DNA from: Bacteroidales bacterium UBA1794
GTDB taxonomy: Bacteria > Bacteroidota > Bacteroidia > Bacteroidales > Bacteroidaceae
Length of the DNA: 64,000 bases
Assembly (NCBI GenBank): GCA_002315435.1
Contig: DCFW01000027.1
Location: 1-64,000, forward strand
Direction of reading: 5' to 3'
Each line of letters opens with the position of its first letter. The first letter of the stretch is position 1. Positions 53,173 to 62,312 of this stretch are shown one piece after another. Made by a program: the position numbers and the translations under genes. Below the pieces are notes generated by a model. It was not told the origin of the DNA and ran no database searches. It worked only from the letters and a program-made list of their open reading frames with translations.

Positions 53173-53804
53173 AACCTTTTAATTTTTATGTTTATTGATA
53201 AGTTATTTTGAGAGCGCCCTCACTTATGCAGACAATCAAAGAGACAAAATATTTTACAGAGAAGCAATAAAAATAAGGATTCATAAGAGAAGCTCCTATG
53301 AATTTTATGTAAACATTTATAAATAAGGTACTTAATTGAGAACGGAAAAACATCTCATTCACTTCCAAATTCTCATTTGTGAGAATTTGTGAGAATTGTC
53401 ATTATGGGTTAACAAAAATGCCTATAAGTAATTAGCTTGTTGATTACTAATACATTGCGTGTTAATAAAATGTTAAATCAAAAATATATCCTACTATATG
53501 TTTAGTATTCTATCTAAAATAGATACTATACTAAAACAGGTCTATTTTTAGATTACTTATAATGAGTTAATTATAAACACATTTTTTACGGATGAAGAGG
53601 AGGTGAGAATTTGAGAATTTCATATGTACCTATTTGTATACTATTATAAATAATAGTTTAAATACGACCATCAATTCACCTTATAGTTATGAGTTGTCCA
53701 CCTCTCTTAAGCGAGTTGTTTCAGCCGTAACTGTGAGTTTGTTCACCCGTAACTACAAGTTGAGCAACTCTCAGTTATGGGTGAAACGGAACGCTATAGC
53801 GAGT
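53173..53804. other. 0.63-kb intergenic region with repeats and a large hairpin
   Basis: No gene is supported. GTGAGAATTTGTGAGAATT-type direct repeats lie near 53375-53400 and again around 53602-53620. The large imperfect inverted repeat at 53718-53787 is listed separately. The remainder is AT-rich and includes the upstream region of the small-protein/sigma operon. Confidence 0.6.
53718..53787 (-). repeat. Large imperfect hairpin downstream of the DUF6377 regulator gene
   Basis: The left arm (GTTTCAGCCGTAACTGTGAG, continuing to TTCA) pairs with the right arm TGAGCAACTCTCAGTTATGG, then GTGAAAC, with a few mismatches. The loop contains another CCCGTAACTA copy of the arm motif. It lies just past the regulator stop at 53805, so it may be the 3' end of that transcript, though no T-run follows on either strand. 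Confidence 0.65.
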
Positions 53805-55469
53805 TTAAGACTTCTCAATATTGCCTCTGCCAATCTCTTTGACCCGTTTCTCAAAATCATCTCGCGAAATGATGGAAGCATTCTTCACCTTGGCACGATA
53901 ATTATAAATGGTATTCACCGAATAATGAAGGAATTCGGCTATTTTGGAACTATCTTCTACTCCCAAACGAATTAACGCAAACAGGCGTAGCTCAGTATTC
54001 AACAGTTCATCTTTATCGGGCACCATGCGTGCTTCGGGCTTTAATAGTTTGTTGAACTCTTCAATAAAGTTTGGTACCAAACACAAAAAAGCATGATCGA
54101 AATTACGAAACAAGTCGGTAAGGTCTTGCTCTTTGAGGCTTTGCATTTTGTTACTTGATAAATAATCTGAAAGTTGGCCTCCTTTTGCTTTCTTGATAAC
54201 GGTGTTGCGAAAACTATCTAACTTGTCAATATAGAAAGAACAGAGAGTAAGGAAACGACCAATGTAGACTTCTTTTATCTTGTTACTGTCAAGCAACTGA
54301 GCATTCGACTTATTCAATGACTGCACAGTTTTCTTTAGTCGGGCATTCAAATCAATTAAATGACTATTGGCTACATGCAAATTGTTTCTGGCCATAGCCA
54401 AGTGTTTCATTTGCACATACACATAACCGATAGCAATAATCAGCAAAAAGGTTAGTCCGCTGATAAGCAATAAGTAATCACGTAAACGTGTATTTTGTTT
54501 CTCGGTCATCAACTGGTAGTTATGATCGATCATGGATAATACTCCCGAACTTTGTAAATTGCGTAAAGGGGCATTGTAGAATCTCGTACCATCCCATGAA
54601 AAACGTATATAGCGATAAGACCTTTCGATATCACCTTCTTGTGCCAACATATCAGCAAGTGTCCACAGTGAAGCTTGATCTTTTACCGCTTGTTTGACAT
54701 CACAAATAGCCGACAAGCCCAGCCAATATTTCTCCATCTTGACATCACCTTTTCCTTTGTAGTCAACCGATCGGAAATAACATACAATAGAATATTCAGG
54801 TGTATTAGGTTTCACACCTTTCATTTGCATAGAATTAAGCCTAAGGGCCTCATCAAACTTTTTAATATTCCATGCATCGGTTTCACGAAAGCTGAGATAA
54901 AGCTGTGAGCCATGAGGAAGGACACTCATAAGTGAATCCTTATAATTTTGTGCTAAACGAGAATAGTATTGGTTGGTGCGTCTATCCTGAGTATAGTGGC
55001 CTTGTTCGCCATAGGTGTGATTACAAGCACTATAATAATCTACGACCAAATCAGGGGACAGTTTACTACGGTTGATCATACCAATGAGATTGACTGCTTC
55101 AAGGTACATACCGGCGGAAGCGAAAGTATAGGCAAGCTTGAGTTTTGTTTGATCCAAACGATATATATCATTATGCTTCTGGGCCAAATCAAGATTACGG
55201 TTTAAATAGATAGCTGCTGAATCGTAACGGTAAGCTTTGTAGGTTTCAGATAATTGGTCATTCAAATAAAACGTTCTACCATAATCCCTACCTGCCTTTT
55301 GAAGCAAATTCTTTAGTGTTGCTATTTTAGCTTCGCGACGGGCATCGTAGATTAATTTATTTTTAATGGCTGAATCAAGGGCACGATATACCGAATCCAG
55401 ATCGGCAGCGTATCCGGGTCTAAATGCCATCGCAAAGAGAAAGAGAATAACTAATAAACGATTTTTCAT
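53805..55469 (-). CDS. DUF6377-type membrane regulator, probable PUL regulator
   Basis: The 554-residue protein has a signal peptide (about 1-21) and a TPR-like periplasmic part (about 25-320). A membrane helix (about 330-352, LLLISGLTFLLIIAIGYVYV) and a coiled coil (LHVANSHLIDLNARLKKTVQSLNKSN) follow. The cytoplasmic C-terminus has a LuxR-like HTH (about 500-545: DSSKIAEFLHYSVNTIYNYRAKVKN). This is the layout of DUF6377 regulators. It follows the GH3 gene on the same strand but has its own promoter (55500-55493) and is separated by a terminator. A role as PUL sensor is inferred from location. Confidence 0.85.
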   Translation of the reverse strand: MKNRLLVILFLFAMAFRPGYAADLDSVYRALDSAIKNKLIYDARREAKIATLKNLLQKAGRDYGRTFYLNDQLSETYKAYRYDSAAIYLNRNLDLAQKHNDIYRLDQTKLKLAYTFASAGMYLEAVNLIGMINRSKLSPDLVVDYYSACNHTYGEQGHYTQDRRTNQYYSRLAQNYKDSLMSVLPHGSQLYLSFRETDAWNIKKFDEALRLNSMQMKGVKPNTPEYSIVCYFRSVDYKGKGDVKMEKYWLGLSAICDVKQAVKDQASLWTLADMLAQEGDIERSYRYIRFSWDGTRFYNAPLRNLQSSGVLSMIDHNYQLMTEKQNTRLRDYLLLISGLTFLLIIAIGYVYVQMKHLAMARNNLHVANSHLIDLNARLKKTVQSLNKSNAQLLDSNKIKEVYIGRFLTLCSFYIDKLDSFRNTVIKKAKGGQLSDYLSSNKMQSLKEQDLTDLFRNFDHAFLCLVPNFIEEFNKLLKPEARMVPDKDELLNTELRLFALIRLGVEDSSKIAEFLHYSVNTIYNYRAKVKNASIISRDDFEKRVKEIGRGNIEKS

Positions 55470-55492
55470 AAATTGTGCTTTTCATTTCGCAC

Positions 55493-55500
55493 CAAAGATA
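55493..55500 (-). promoter_or_regulatory. -7 box of the DUF6377 regulator gene
   Basis: The minus strand reads TATCTTTG (TAnnTTTG), 24 bases before the ATG at 55469. Confidence 0.55.
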
Positions 55501-55533
55501 CAAAAAAAATCAAAAAGACCGACAAGAAGATAA

Positions 55534-55580
55534 TTAAAAAGGAGTGATAACAGTCGAATAATCAAGCCGTACCACTCCTA
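55534..55580 (-). terminator. Terminator at the end of the PUL operon
   Basis: On the minus strand AGGAGTG and CACTCCT pair around a 26-base loop and are followed by TTTTTAAT. It lies 37 bases past the GH3 stop and separates the PUL from the regulator gene. Confidence 0.8.
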
Positions 55581-55616
55581 AAATGCACAAACACCAACGA
55601 TCTTTTTACCTCGTTT

Positions 55617-57839
55617 TTATTTTACAATGAATTTAATAATTGAACGAATATCCTGTGAAGAAGCTCCTGCCAAAGCATTAAACGTTCCCGGCTCGTTTAC
55701 CCATGACTGTTTCTTAGCATCATAATACCCCAGACCGTCTCTGGCAACCGTGACCACAGCCTGTTGGGTTTCACCCGGTTGTAAATATATTTTGTCAAAC
55801 CCTTTAAGTTCTTTCACCGGTCGTGGAAGTAATGGCTTCGGATCAGATACGTATAGCTGAACCACTTCTGCTCCGGCTCTTTTTCCGGTATTGGTTACGT
55901 TGATTCTAAAGGTTATGCTGTCGGTTGAAGTCGTTTGATTGTCAACCGTAAGTTTACCATATTTGAATGTGGTGTAACTCAATCCGTAGCCAAACGGGAA
56001 AAGAGGTTTAAGTCCTTGCTTATCAATATAACGATAGCCTACATAGATGCCTTCTTTATAATTGACATTGACTCCATCACCGGGATATTCGCCTAAAGAG
56101 TGTGCTGAGCATTGACTTAAATCACGATAAAACGTAACAGGAAGTTTACCCGAAGGATTAACATCTCCAAAAAGCACATCGGCAATAGCTCTACCGGCAG
56201 AAGAACCGCCATACCATGCTTCCACGATAGCCGGAACATTCTTCACCCAAGGCATTGTGACTGCACCTCCGCTAAGTATGACTACAGCCAGATTGGAATT
56301 GGCTTTGGCCAAGGCTGCGATCAGCTGATCTTGTCCATAAGGTAATTGCAAAGAAGTACGATCATCACCTTCACAATCTTGCTGAGGATTTTTATTCAAC
56401 CCACCGACAAAGATCACTGCATCTGCACCTTTAGCTGCTTTCACGGTCTCATTGCATAAAGCTTCGCGATCAATGTCTTTTGATTCAGTAGCTTTTGCTC
56501 CCTTGACATCTTGCTCGGCAATCGTTGGAGAAGCATATCCGGGCAAATAAGTAACCTCTATTTGATTCTGTTCGGCACGATTCTGAATACCGGCTAATGG
56601 AGATATTTCTTCTTTCACTTTCAATGAAGAGGAACCTCCGCCAATAGTCATTCTTTTGACTGCATTTTCGCCGACGACCAATATATGTTTCACTTTCTGA
56701 GGATTGATCGGCAACACAGAACGATTGTTTTGAAGCAACACAATGCCCTCTTGTTCTATTTTTCGACCAGCCTCGGCATGCTCATCTGTGGCAAATGATC
56801 CATAAGGACGATGTTTGTCCATGTTGGTACGAAATTCTAGTCGAAGAATACGGCTCACTTTATCATTCAACTCTTTTTCTGTTAGTTCTCCGTCTTCAAT
56901 CATCTTAAGATAAGGTGCTGCCATATAATAACGGTCATAAGCATTGCTTGATCCCCAATTCATTCCGTTCGTCCATGAGCCGAACTCCATATCAAGTCCG
57001 TTGGTGACACATTGCAGGGTATTGTGTGCCCCACCCCAGTCAGAAACAACGACTCCATCAAATTGCCAGTCGTGTTTGAGAATGTCATTGAGCAAATACT
57101 GGTTATGACAACAATGTTGATTCTTGTATTGATTATATGATCCCATAATTGCCCAGGCATGTCCTTGCTGCACTGCTGCCTTGAATGCCGGCAAATAGAT
57201 TTCATGCAATGCTCTATCGTCCACAATCACATTGATTTGATCTCGATATTTCTCCTGATCATTCAAAGCAAAGTGTTTTACACAAGCTGCTACTCCATTG
57301 GATTGCACCCCTTGTACATAAGGAACTACCATACGTGAAGCAAGATAAGGGTCTTCTCCCATATACTCAAAATTACGTCCATTCAGGGGTGTACGACAAA
57401 TATTGACTCCAGGTCCTAATAATACATTTTTGTTACGATAACGAGCCTCTTCGCCAATACTTTTCCCATAAAGAGAGGCCATTGCCGGATTCCATGTTGC
57501 AGCCAAACTGGTTAGTGCAGGAAAAGCAGTGCAGGAATCATTTGTCCAATTGGCTCCATACCACTCGTCCCACAATACTTCAGCGCGAATGCCATGGGGG
57601 CCGTCACTCATCCAGTTCTCAGGTATACCCAAACGAGACACACCGGGTGAACTGAATTTCGACTGTGCATGTACCATGGCTATTTTTTCTTTTAATGTCA
57701 TGCGGGACAGTGCATCTTCCACACGCTGTTCAATAGGTTTGGAATCATCCATATACACAGGATGGTTTTGAGCAATGATACCGGGACTGATCATTATCAA
57801 TCCCAATATCACTGATTGCAAAGATTTCTTCATGCTCAT
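55617..57839 (-). CDS. GH3 beta-glucosidase of the PUL
   Basis: This 740-residue GH3 enzyme would release glucose from beta-linked gluco-oligosaccharides in the periplasm. A type I signal peptide (about 1-23) is followed by the GH3 barrel with HFALNDQEKYR and the nucleophile D267 in VVVSDWGGAHN. The alpha/beta domain has the candidate acid/base Glu in DCEGDDRTSLQLP. A C-terminal fibronectin III-like domain (about 650-740) follows. It is the last gene of the PUL, 12 bases after the SusE-like gene. Removal of beta-1,6-linked glucose is inferred from the PUL type. Confidence 0.93.
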   Translation of the reverse strand: MSMKKSLQSVILGLIMISPGIIAQNHPVYMDDSKPIEQRVEDALSRMTLKEKIAMVHAQSKFSSPGVSRLGIPENWMSDGPHGIRAEVLWDEWYGANWTNDSCTAFPALTSLAATWNPAMASLYGKSIGEEARYRNKNVLLGPGVNICRTPLNGRNFEYMGEDPYLASRMVVPYVQGVQSNGVAACVKHFALNDQEKYRDQINVIVDDRALHEIYLPAFKAAVQQGHAWAIMGSYNQYKNQHCCHNQYLLNDILKHDWQFDGVVVSDWGGAHNTLQCVTNGLDMEFGSWTNGMNWGSSNAYDRYYMAAPYLKMIEDGELTEKELNDKVSRILRLEFRTNMDKHRPYGSFATDEHAEAGRKIEQEGIVLLQNNRSVLPINPQKVKHILVVGENAVKRMTIGGGSSSLKVKEEISPLAGIQNRAEQNQIEVTYLPGYASPTIAEQDVKGAKATESKDIDREALCNETVKAAKGADAVIFVGGLNKNPQQDCEGDDRTSLQLPYGQDQLIAALAKANSNLAVVILSGGAVTMPWVKNVPAIVEAWYGGSSAGRAIADVLFGDVNPSGKLPVTFYRDLSQCSAHSLGEYPGDGVNVNYKEGIYVGYRYIDKQGLKPLFPFGYGLSYTTFKYGKLTVDNQTTSTDSITFRINVTNTGKRAGAEVVQLYVSDPKPLLPRPVKELKGFDKIYLQPGETQQAVVTVARDGLGYYDAKKQSWVNEPGTFNALAGASSQDIRSIIKFIVK

Positions 57840-57851
57840 TTATTTATCTTT

Positions 57852-59222
57852 TTACTTCTTAGTTACCGTAAGTGTGGCAGCATTGATTCCTTTAGAACAA
57901 TCTACCGTAAACACATAAGCTGATCCGTTCTGCAATGTGACACCACTCTTAAGGAATAAGTTACCATTATCTCCCGTTGTGCCGTCGCCCACATAAACCA
58001 AGTTGCTGGCAGTAGATAATACATAAGAACTTGATGCCAATCCATCAAACTCATTTCCCCACGTATTTTGATGGAAAAACTTAAAATTCATATCAGTGGT
58101 ACTGATCTGAGTTCCGGCGACTAAGGTTATTTGATATACACCTGCTGATACCTGCGACAAACAAAGTGCTTTCTCGGTAGCCCAATTGATTCCGTTGTTG
58201 GTATAGTTTGGTTTACCTATATTGCCGTTCCCTATGATCCAAAGTGCTCCTGATCCGTTAGACTGAAGTGAAGCTGTGGTTGAAGCATCCTTCATGGCAT
58301 ACACCTTGAAATATTTCAAATTGAAATCAGCCGTGACTTGATAGGAACCTGTAATGGCATTAAAAGTAAGTGTGCCATCATTGTTCTTGGTGAAGAAGTC
58401 GGGATCATTAAACCAACTATCGGATGACATATCATCGGCACCACCTACTGTGTAGGCTTGTCCTTTGGTGAATGTACCATAATAGGTGTAGATGCCGTCT
58501 GCAGAATAAGTCATGGCCGTACCATTAAATAGAGGTGCAAACAACGGAGTATAGTCATAAGAATAAGCATTGAAAGTGATGGTGATATCGCCTGCACGGC
58601 TATTGATAAATGAAATGTAACTTGTTAAACCCTGAACCACATTGGAACCGTCAGCGCCAAAAGTTATTTGATTACCACTTGTACCGGATGCAGGTGCCAC
58701 AATATAACCTTTCACTTTACTGGATTCTGAATGAATTGTGGTAGAGAATAGATAAGGATTATCAGCTGAAGGTGTCATCGTATAGCTTCCTCCATCAGAA
58801 GTCATTAATGTCAGTGAAGCATATTTCGGCCGCGTCAATGCCAAATCATAATCTTTTTCTACTTTAGTAAAGTGGGTATTTTGCAATACGAACTTTAATG
58901 AGGCTGTTCCATTCGGAATGTTTTTGTAATAGGGAATATAGATTTTACCATTGTAATCTCCATAAGTTTTAGTACGGATGATAGTGGTAGAAACCAATTC
59001 ATCGCCATAATAAAGATAGGCTTTCAATGTGGACAAAGGAATATTTCCTTCATCGGTAGCATTCATCTTGAAGCTTAGGCTATCGCCGAACTGTGCCGAA
59101 GTGAAGGCGGTGGCAGAAGTAAGCACTGGATTGCCCGGCGCCGTACTGTTATCGTCATTGCTGCAAGATGCCGTAAATAGCATGCACAGCAAAGTAAACA
59201 CTAAATATTTAAAAGTTCTCAT
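57852..59222 (-). CDS. SusE/SusF-like surface glycan-binding lipoprotein
   Basis: The 456-residue lipoprotein has a lipobox (TASC, acylated C20) followed by SNDD, an acidic pattern typical of surface-exported Bacteroides lipoproteins. It reads as several Ig-like/CBM-like beta domains, with WIIGNGNIGKPNYTNNGINW near 340-360 as the SusE/F-type glycan-binding segment. Such proteins capture glycans at the cell surface beside SusC/D. It lies 30 bases after the GH30 gene in the same operon. Confidence 0.85.
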   Translation of the reverse strand: MRTFKYLVFTLLCMLFTASCSNDDNSTAPGNPVLTSATAFTSAQFGDSLSFKMNATDEGNIPLSTLKAYLYYGDELVSTTIIRTKTYGDYNGKIYIPYYKNIPNGTASLKFVLQNTHFTKVEKDYDLALTRPKYASLTLMTSDGGSYTMTPSADNPYLFSTTIHSESSKVKGYIVAPASGTSGNQITFGADGSNVVQGLTSYISFINSRAGDITITFNAYSYDYTPLFAPLFNGTAMTYSADGIYTYYGTFTKGQAYTVGGADDMSSDSWFNDPDFFTKNNDGTLTFNAITGSYQVTADFNLKYFKVYAMKDASTTASLQSNGSGALWIIGNGNIGKPNYTNNGINWATEKALCLSQVSAGVYQITLVAGTQISTTDMNFKFFHQNTWGNEFDGLASSSYVLSTASNLVYVGDGTTGDNGNLFLKSGVTLQNGSAYVFTVDCSKGINAATLTVTKK

Positions 59223-59252
59223 AAGTTTATTTTTTAAAGTTAAACAGTAAGA

Positions 59253-60776
59253 CTACCATCTGCACGAAACAATGCCATATGCTGGTAGCGTACAACTGAA
59301 ATGGTTTGTACCATCACTAATTACGACGGCTTTTGAGGTGCTGTTGTTGTTGCACAGTACCATAGCCAAAGTGCCATCAATATTTTTGAATGCCGAACAA
59401 GTAAGTCCTGTTGACATATAACTGGTTTCAGCTATTCCCACACGCCTAGCACCGGGTTTCACCACACTAGACAGGTGCGCTATGATGTAATAATGTGAAT
59501 TCTTAGTGATGGTTTTATGGTTGGTAGCATCTATATCCACTGCACCGTAGCAGGTTTGGCAACCACCATCAAGATTAGGACCTTTATTCGTATCAAGCAT
59601 TAAGTTCCAAACAACCACAGCCGTGCAATAACGATTAACTGTACCCAAAGCTATATCTTCCATATCAGCAATCAAGCGGGTAGAAAGATTACGTCCATCA
59701 TTCCAAGTACCAATAGAAGCTTCTGAAAAGATTAATCCTTTTGCTGGATTTTGTGAGTGAATATCAGTAAGCTCTGTATTAGAACCGCCATAATTGTGGT
59801 AAGCTGCTCCTACCACATACTCTGATCCCTCGAAACTTCCTAATGCATTATAGACTTTCACTGGATAATCATTTTGATCGGAAACATCATCATAATTATA
59901 GTTGTGGTCAAACACATAGATTTTTGAATTCAGGCTGCTACTACTCTTGAATGTGGAAGCCAATACTTTTACAAAAGCGGCTTCTTCTTGCCAAGGCATA
60001 TAAGTTGAAGCACAATTCCCTGTATTCAATGGTTCGTTTTGCGGCGTGACGGCATAAATATTGATGCCGTTATCCTGAAAGGCCTTGATCCATTTCACAA
60101 AATAAGTAGCATAATCTTGATAGTAATCAGGATTAAGATGACCGTTGGTCCATGAGTTATAAGCCGCCTTTGTGTCGATATCCGAGACTTTCATCCATCG
60201 TGGACAGGTCCATGGAGAGCCTATTACTTTCACGTTAGGATTGATCGCCAAGATTTCTTTCAAGATTGGAATTACATAATTGGTTTCATCAGAGTAAAGA
60301 GAAAAATTCTCTAATCCTTTTGTGTCACAACAAGTGTATTCGGTACTTGAGAAATCTGAGCAACCAATGGATATGCGCACGTAACTAAACCCATAACCGT
60401 CACTATCAGAGAATGTTTCCTTTAAAAAGTTCGTGCGATCGGTTTGCGACATCTTCAACAAGTTGTAAGCTGTAGCATAAGTAATAGCTGCACCAAATCC
60501 ATCCATTTTCTGATAAGTGGAGGCTGTGTCGACTGTGATGGTGCTAGGAGACATATTACTCTTTTTACTAAGTGCCGCACTTGTTTTGTTAAGCGAATAT
60601 CCGCTAACCGAAGTGGTGTAAAGTACTGCTCCTGATGAAGTAACAGTTGTATCTGTCCCTCCTCCATTATTTATGTCAGTCACCGCAGGAGAATCACTTC
60701 CGCAGGCTGTAAGTGAAACCACTGTACAGCCTAACGAGAGCAATAAATATTTAAAATTTAATCTTTGCATTTTCAT
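59253..60776 (-). CDS. GH30 endo-beta-1,6-glucanase-like lipoprotein
   Basis: The 507-residue lipoprotein has a lipobox (LTAC, C25). The GH30 barrel starts at about residue 80 with ITVDTASTYQKMDGFGAAIT. Acid/base E248 lies in VTPQNEPLN and nucleophile E352 in LIFSEASIG. A C-terminal beta domain (about 440-507) follows. The gene sits between susD and the SusE-like gene. Family GH30 includes the endo-beta-1,6-glucanases of fungal-glucan PULs, and the whole gene set points to that activity. The lipid anchor suggests it acts on the cell surface. Confidence 0.9.
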   Translation of the reverse strand: MKMQRLNFKYLLLSLGCTVVSLTACGSDSPAVTDINNGGGTDTTVTSSGAVLYTTSVSGYSLNKTSAALSKKSNMSPSTITVDTASTYQKMDGFGAAITYATAYNLLKMSQTDRTNFLKETFSDSDGYGFSYVRISIGCSDFSSTEYTCCDTKGLENFSLYSDETNYVIPILKEILAINPNVKVIGSPWTCPRWMKVSDIDTKAAYNSWTNGHLNPDYYQDYATYFVKWIKAFQDNGINIYAVTPQNEPLNTGNCASTYMPWQEEAAFVKVLASTFKSSSSLNSKIYVFDHNYNYDDVSDQNDYPVKVYNALGSFEGSEYVVGAAYHNYGGSNTELTDIHSQNPAKGLIFSEASIGTWNDGRNLSTRLIADMEDIALGTVNRYCTAVVVWNLMLDTNKGPNLDGGCQTCYGAVDIDATNHKTITKNSHYYIIAHLSSVVKPGARRVGIAETSYMSTGLTCSAFKNIDGTLAMVLCNNNSTSKAVVISDGTNHFSCTLPAYGIVSCRW

Positions 60777-60779
60777 ATT

Positions 60780-62300
60780 TTAATAACCGGGGTTTTGTTG
60801 CAAATTAGAGTTTTCATCCAATGCTGTTTGAGGAATAGGCATCAAATAAGAATTAGTATCAAATGTTTTCTTCTGAGTCAATCGACCACTATCTTTACTA
60901 TAAACGGCATTCATCACTGATTCAACTTTACCATTGCGACAAAGATCAAACCAACGTTGTCCTTCAAAAGCCAACTCCAATCGTCGTTCATTCAATACGG
61001 CATCTACCATGCTACTTTTACTGGATGCAACATCAGAAGCCAGATCAGGCAATTTAGCCCGTTCACGTATCTGATTCACCAACGAGGCAGCTTGTGACAA
61101 TTGACCTTGATAGACATAAGCCTCGGCTTCAAGCAATATAATATCGGCTAAACGAAGTTTAATGATACTATTTAATCCCGAACGCAATTTATACATAAAT
61201 GGATAGGCATCAGCAGGATAATAGTTGCTCCATGTGCACTTATAATAGACGATGGATTGATTTTTCCGAAGCGTGTCTCCCGCTTGATCAAATGCTTTAA
61301 TAAGATCACGGGAAGGGGTGATCCACTTTGCCCAAGTAAAGTAATAATCATAATTATCTAATTGACGTCCAAACATCCATGTTGCCCAATTGGCATTACC
61401 GGTGGTATATTGAATCTCTAAGATACTCTCAGTAGTATTACGCTTTTTGCAATCTTTTGCAGTGGCATCATAGCCAAATAAATTAGAATAATCACTCTCC
61501 AATTGCAATCCCGGTGTTGCTCGCACTTTTTCGGCGTACTCAATCACTTTACTGTAATCTTGCACAGTTTTCTCTGCATATACTTTAGCTAACATGGATT
61601 GAGCAACTGTTTTAGAAAGCAGCGTTTTATCCGTTGAACTGATATCGGGTGCATAACTCAAGGCATCGGTCAAATCAGTAATAATTTGTGTGTAGCATTC
61701 TTTAGAAGTGCTCTTCGGTGGATAATAAGTAGGATAAACTTCCTTTATATTTGCAGCTGTAATGGTTTTGGCAACAGAAGTGATTACAGGAAATGATCCC
61801 CAGATGCGAGCCATTTCAAACATAACCATTGCACGAAAGATCTTACCCTCAGCCGTCCATTGATTATACTCGGCTTGAGTAACTAACCCTTTAGACAATA
61901 AAGGATTCAATCCATTAATTAAAACATTGGCTTGTGCAATGTCATCCAAATAACGATCCCAGTCACGAGAAAGTACGGTACTGCTAGCATCAACCGAATT
62001 GTTTTCAAACGGCAACACTTCAGCTCCTGTAGTTCCGGCATATGCATTATCTGAATGCGCATCGGCTTCGAGCAACAAATCAAGATACCAATGTTCCTGA
62101 CGGCTCTTAAGCAATTCATATAACACGGTACGTTGACTTACAGCTGCCGCATGATCTTTCAATACAGCTGTAGTTGTATCGGTTTGCGAGCCTTGTGTCA
62201 ATTCAGTAGGAGTTGATATGGGATCATAATCCAACGTGCAAGCAGTAAACAATCCTGCAAAAGTGCAAGTCACTGCTAATTTAATATATTTGAGTTTCAT
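60780..62300 (-). CDS. SusD/RagB family glycan-binding lipoprotein
   Basis: The 506-residue lipoprotein has a lipobox (FTAC, C21). The SusD helical TPR-type core shows RVIARAM-like features such as EGKIFRAMVMFEMARIWGSFPVI. The C-terminal RagB signature is ADIILLEAEAYVYQGQLSQAASLVNQIRERA followed by VLNERRLELAFEGQRWFDLCRNG. It forms the lid of the SusC transporter encoded next to it and delivers the bound oligosaccharide. The gene lies 12 bases after susC. Confidence 0.95.
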   Translation of the reverse strand: MKLKYIKLAVTCTFAGLFTACTLDYDPISTPTELTQGSQTDTTTAVLKDHAAAVSQRTVLYELLKSRQEHWYLDLLLEADAHSDNAYAGTTGAEVLPFENNSVDASSTVLSRDWDRYLDDIAQANVLINGLNPLLSKGLVTQAEYNQWTAEGKIFRAMVMFEMARIWGSFPVITSVAKTITAANIKEVYPTYYPPKSTSKECYTQIITDLTDALSYAPDISSTDKTLLSKTVAQSMLAKVYAEKTVQDYSKVIEYAEKVRATPGLQLESDYSNLFGYDATAKDCKKRNTTESILEIQYTTGNANWATWMFGRQLDNYDYYFTWAKWITPSRDLIKAFDQAGDTLRKNQSIVYYKCTWSNYYPADAYPFMYKLRSGLNSIIKLRLADIILLEAEAYVYQGQLSQAASLVNQIRERAKLPDLASDVASSKSSMVDAVLNERRLELAFEGQRWFDLCRNGKVESVMNAVYSKDSGRLTQKKTFDTNSYLMPIPQTALDENSNLQQNPGY

Positions 62301-62312
62301 AATATTATACTT

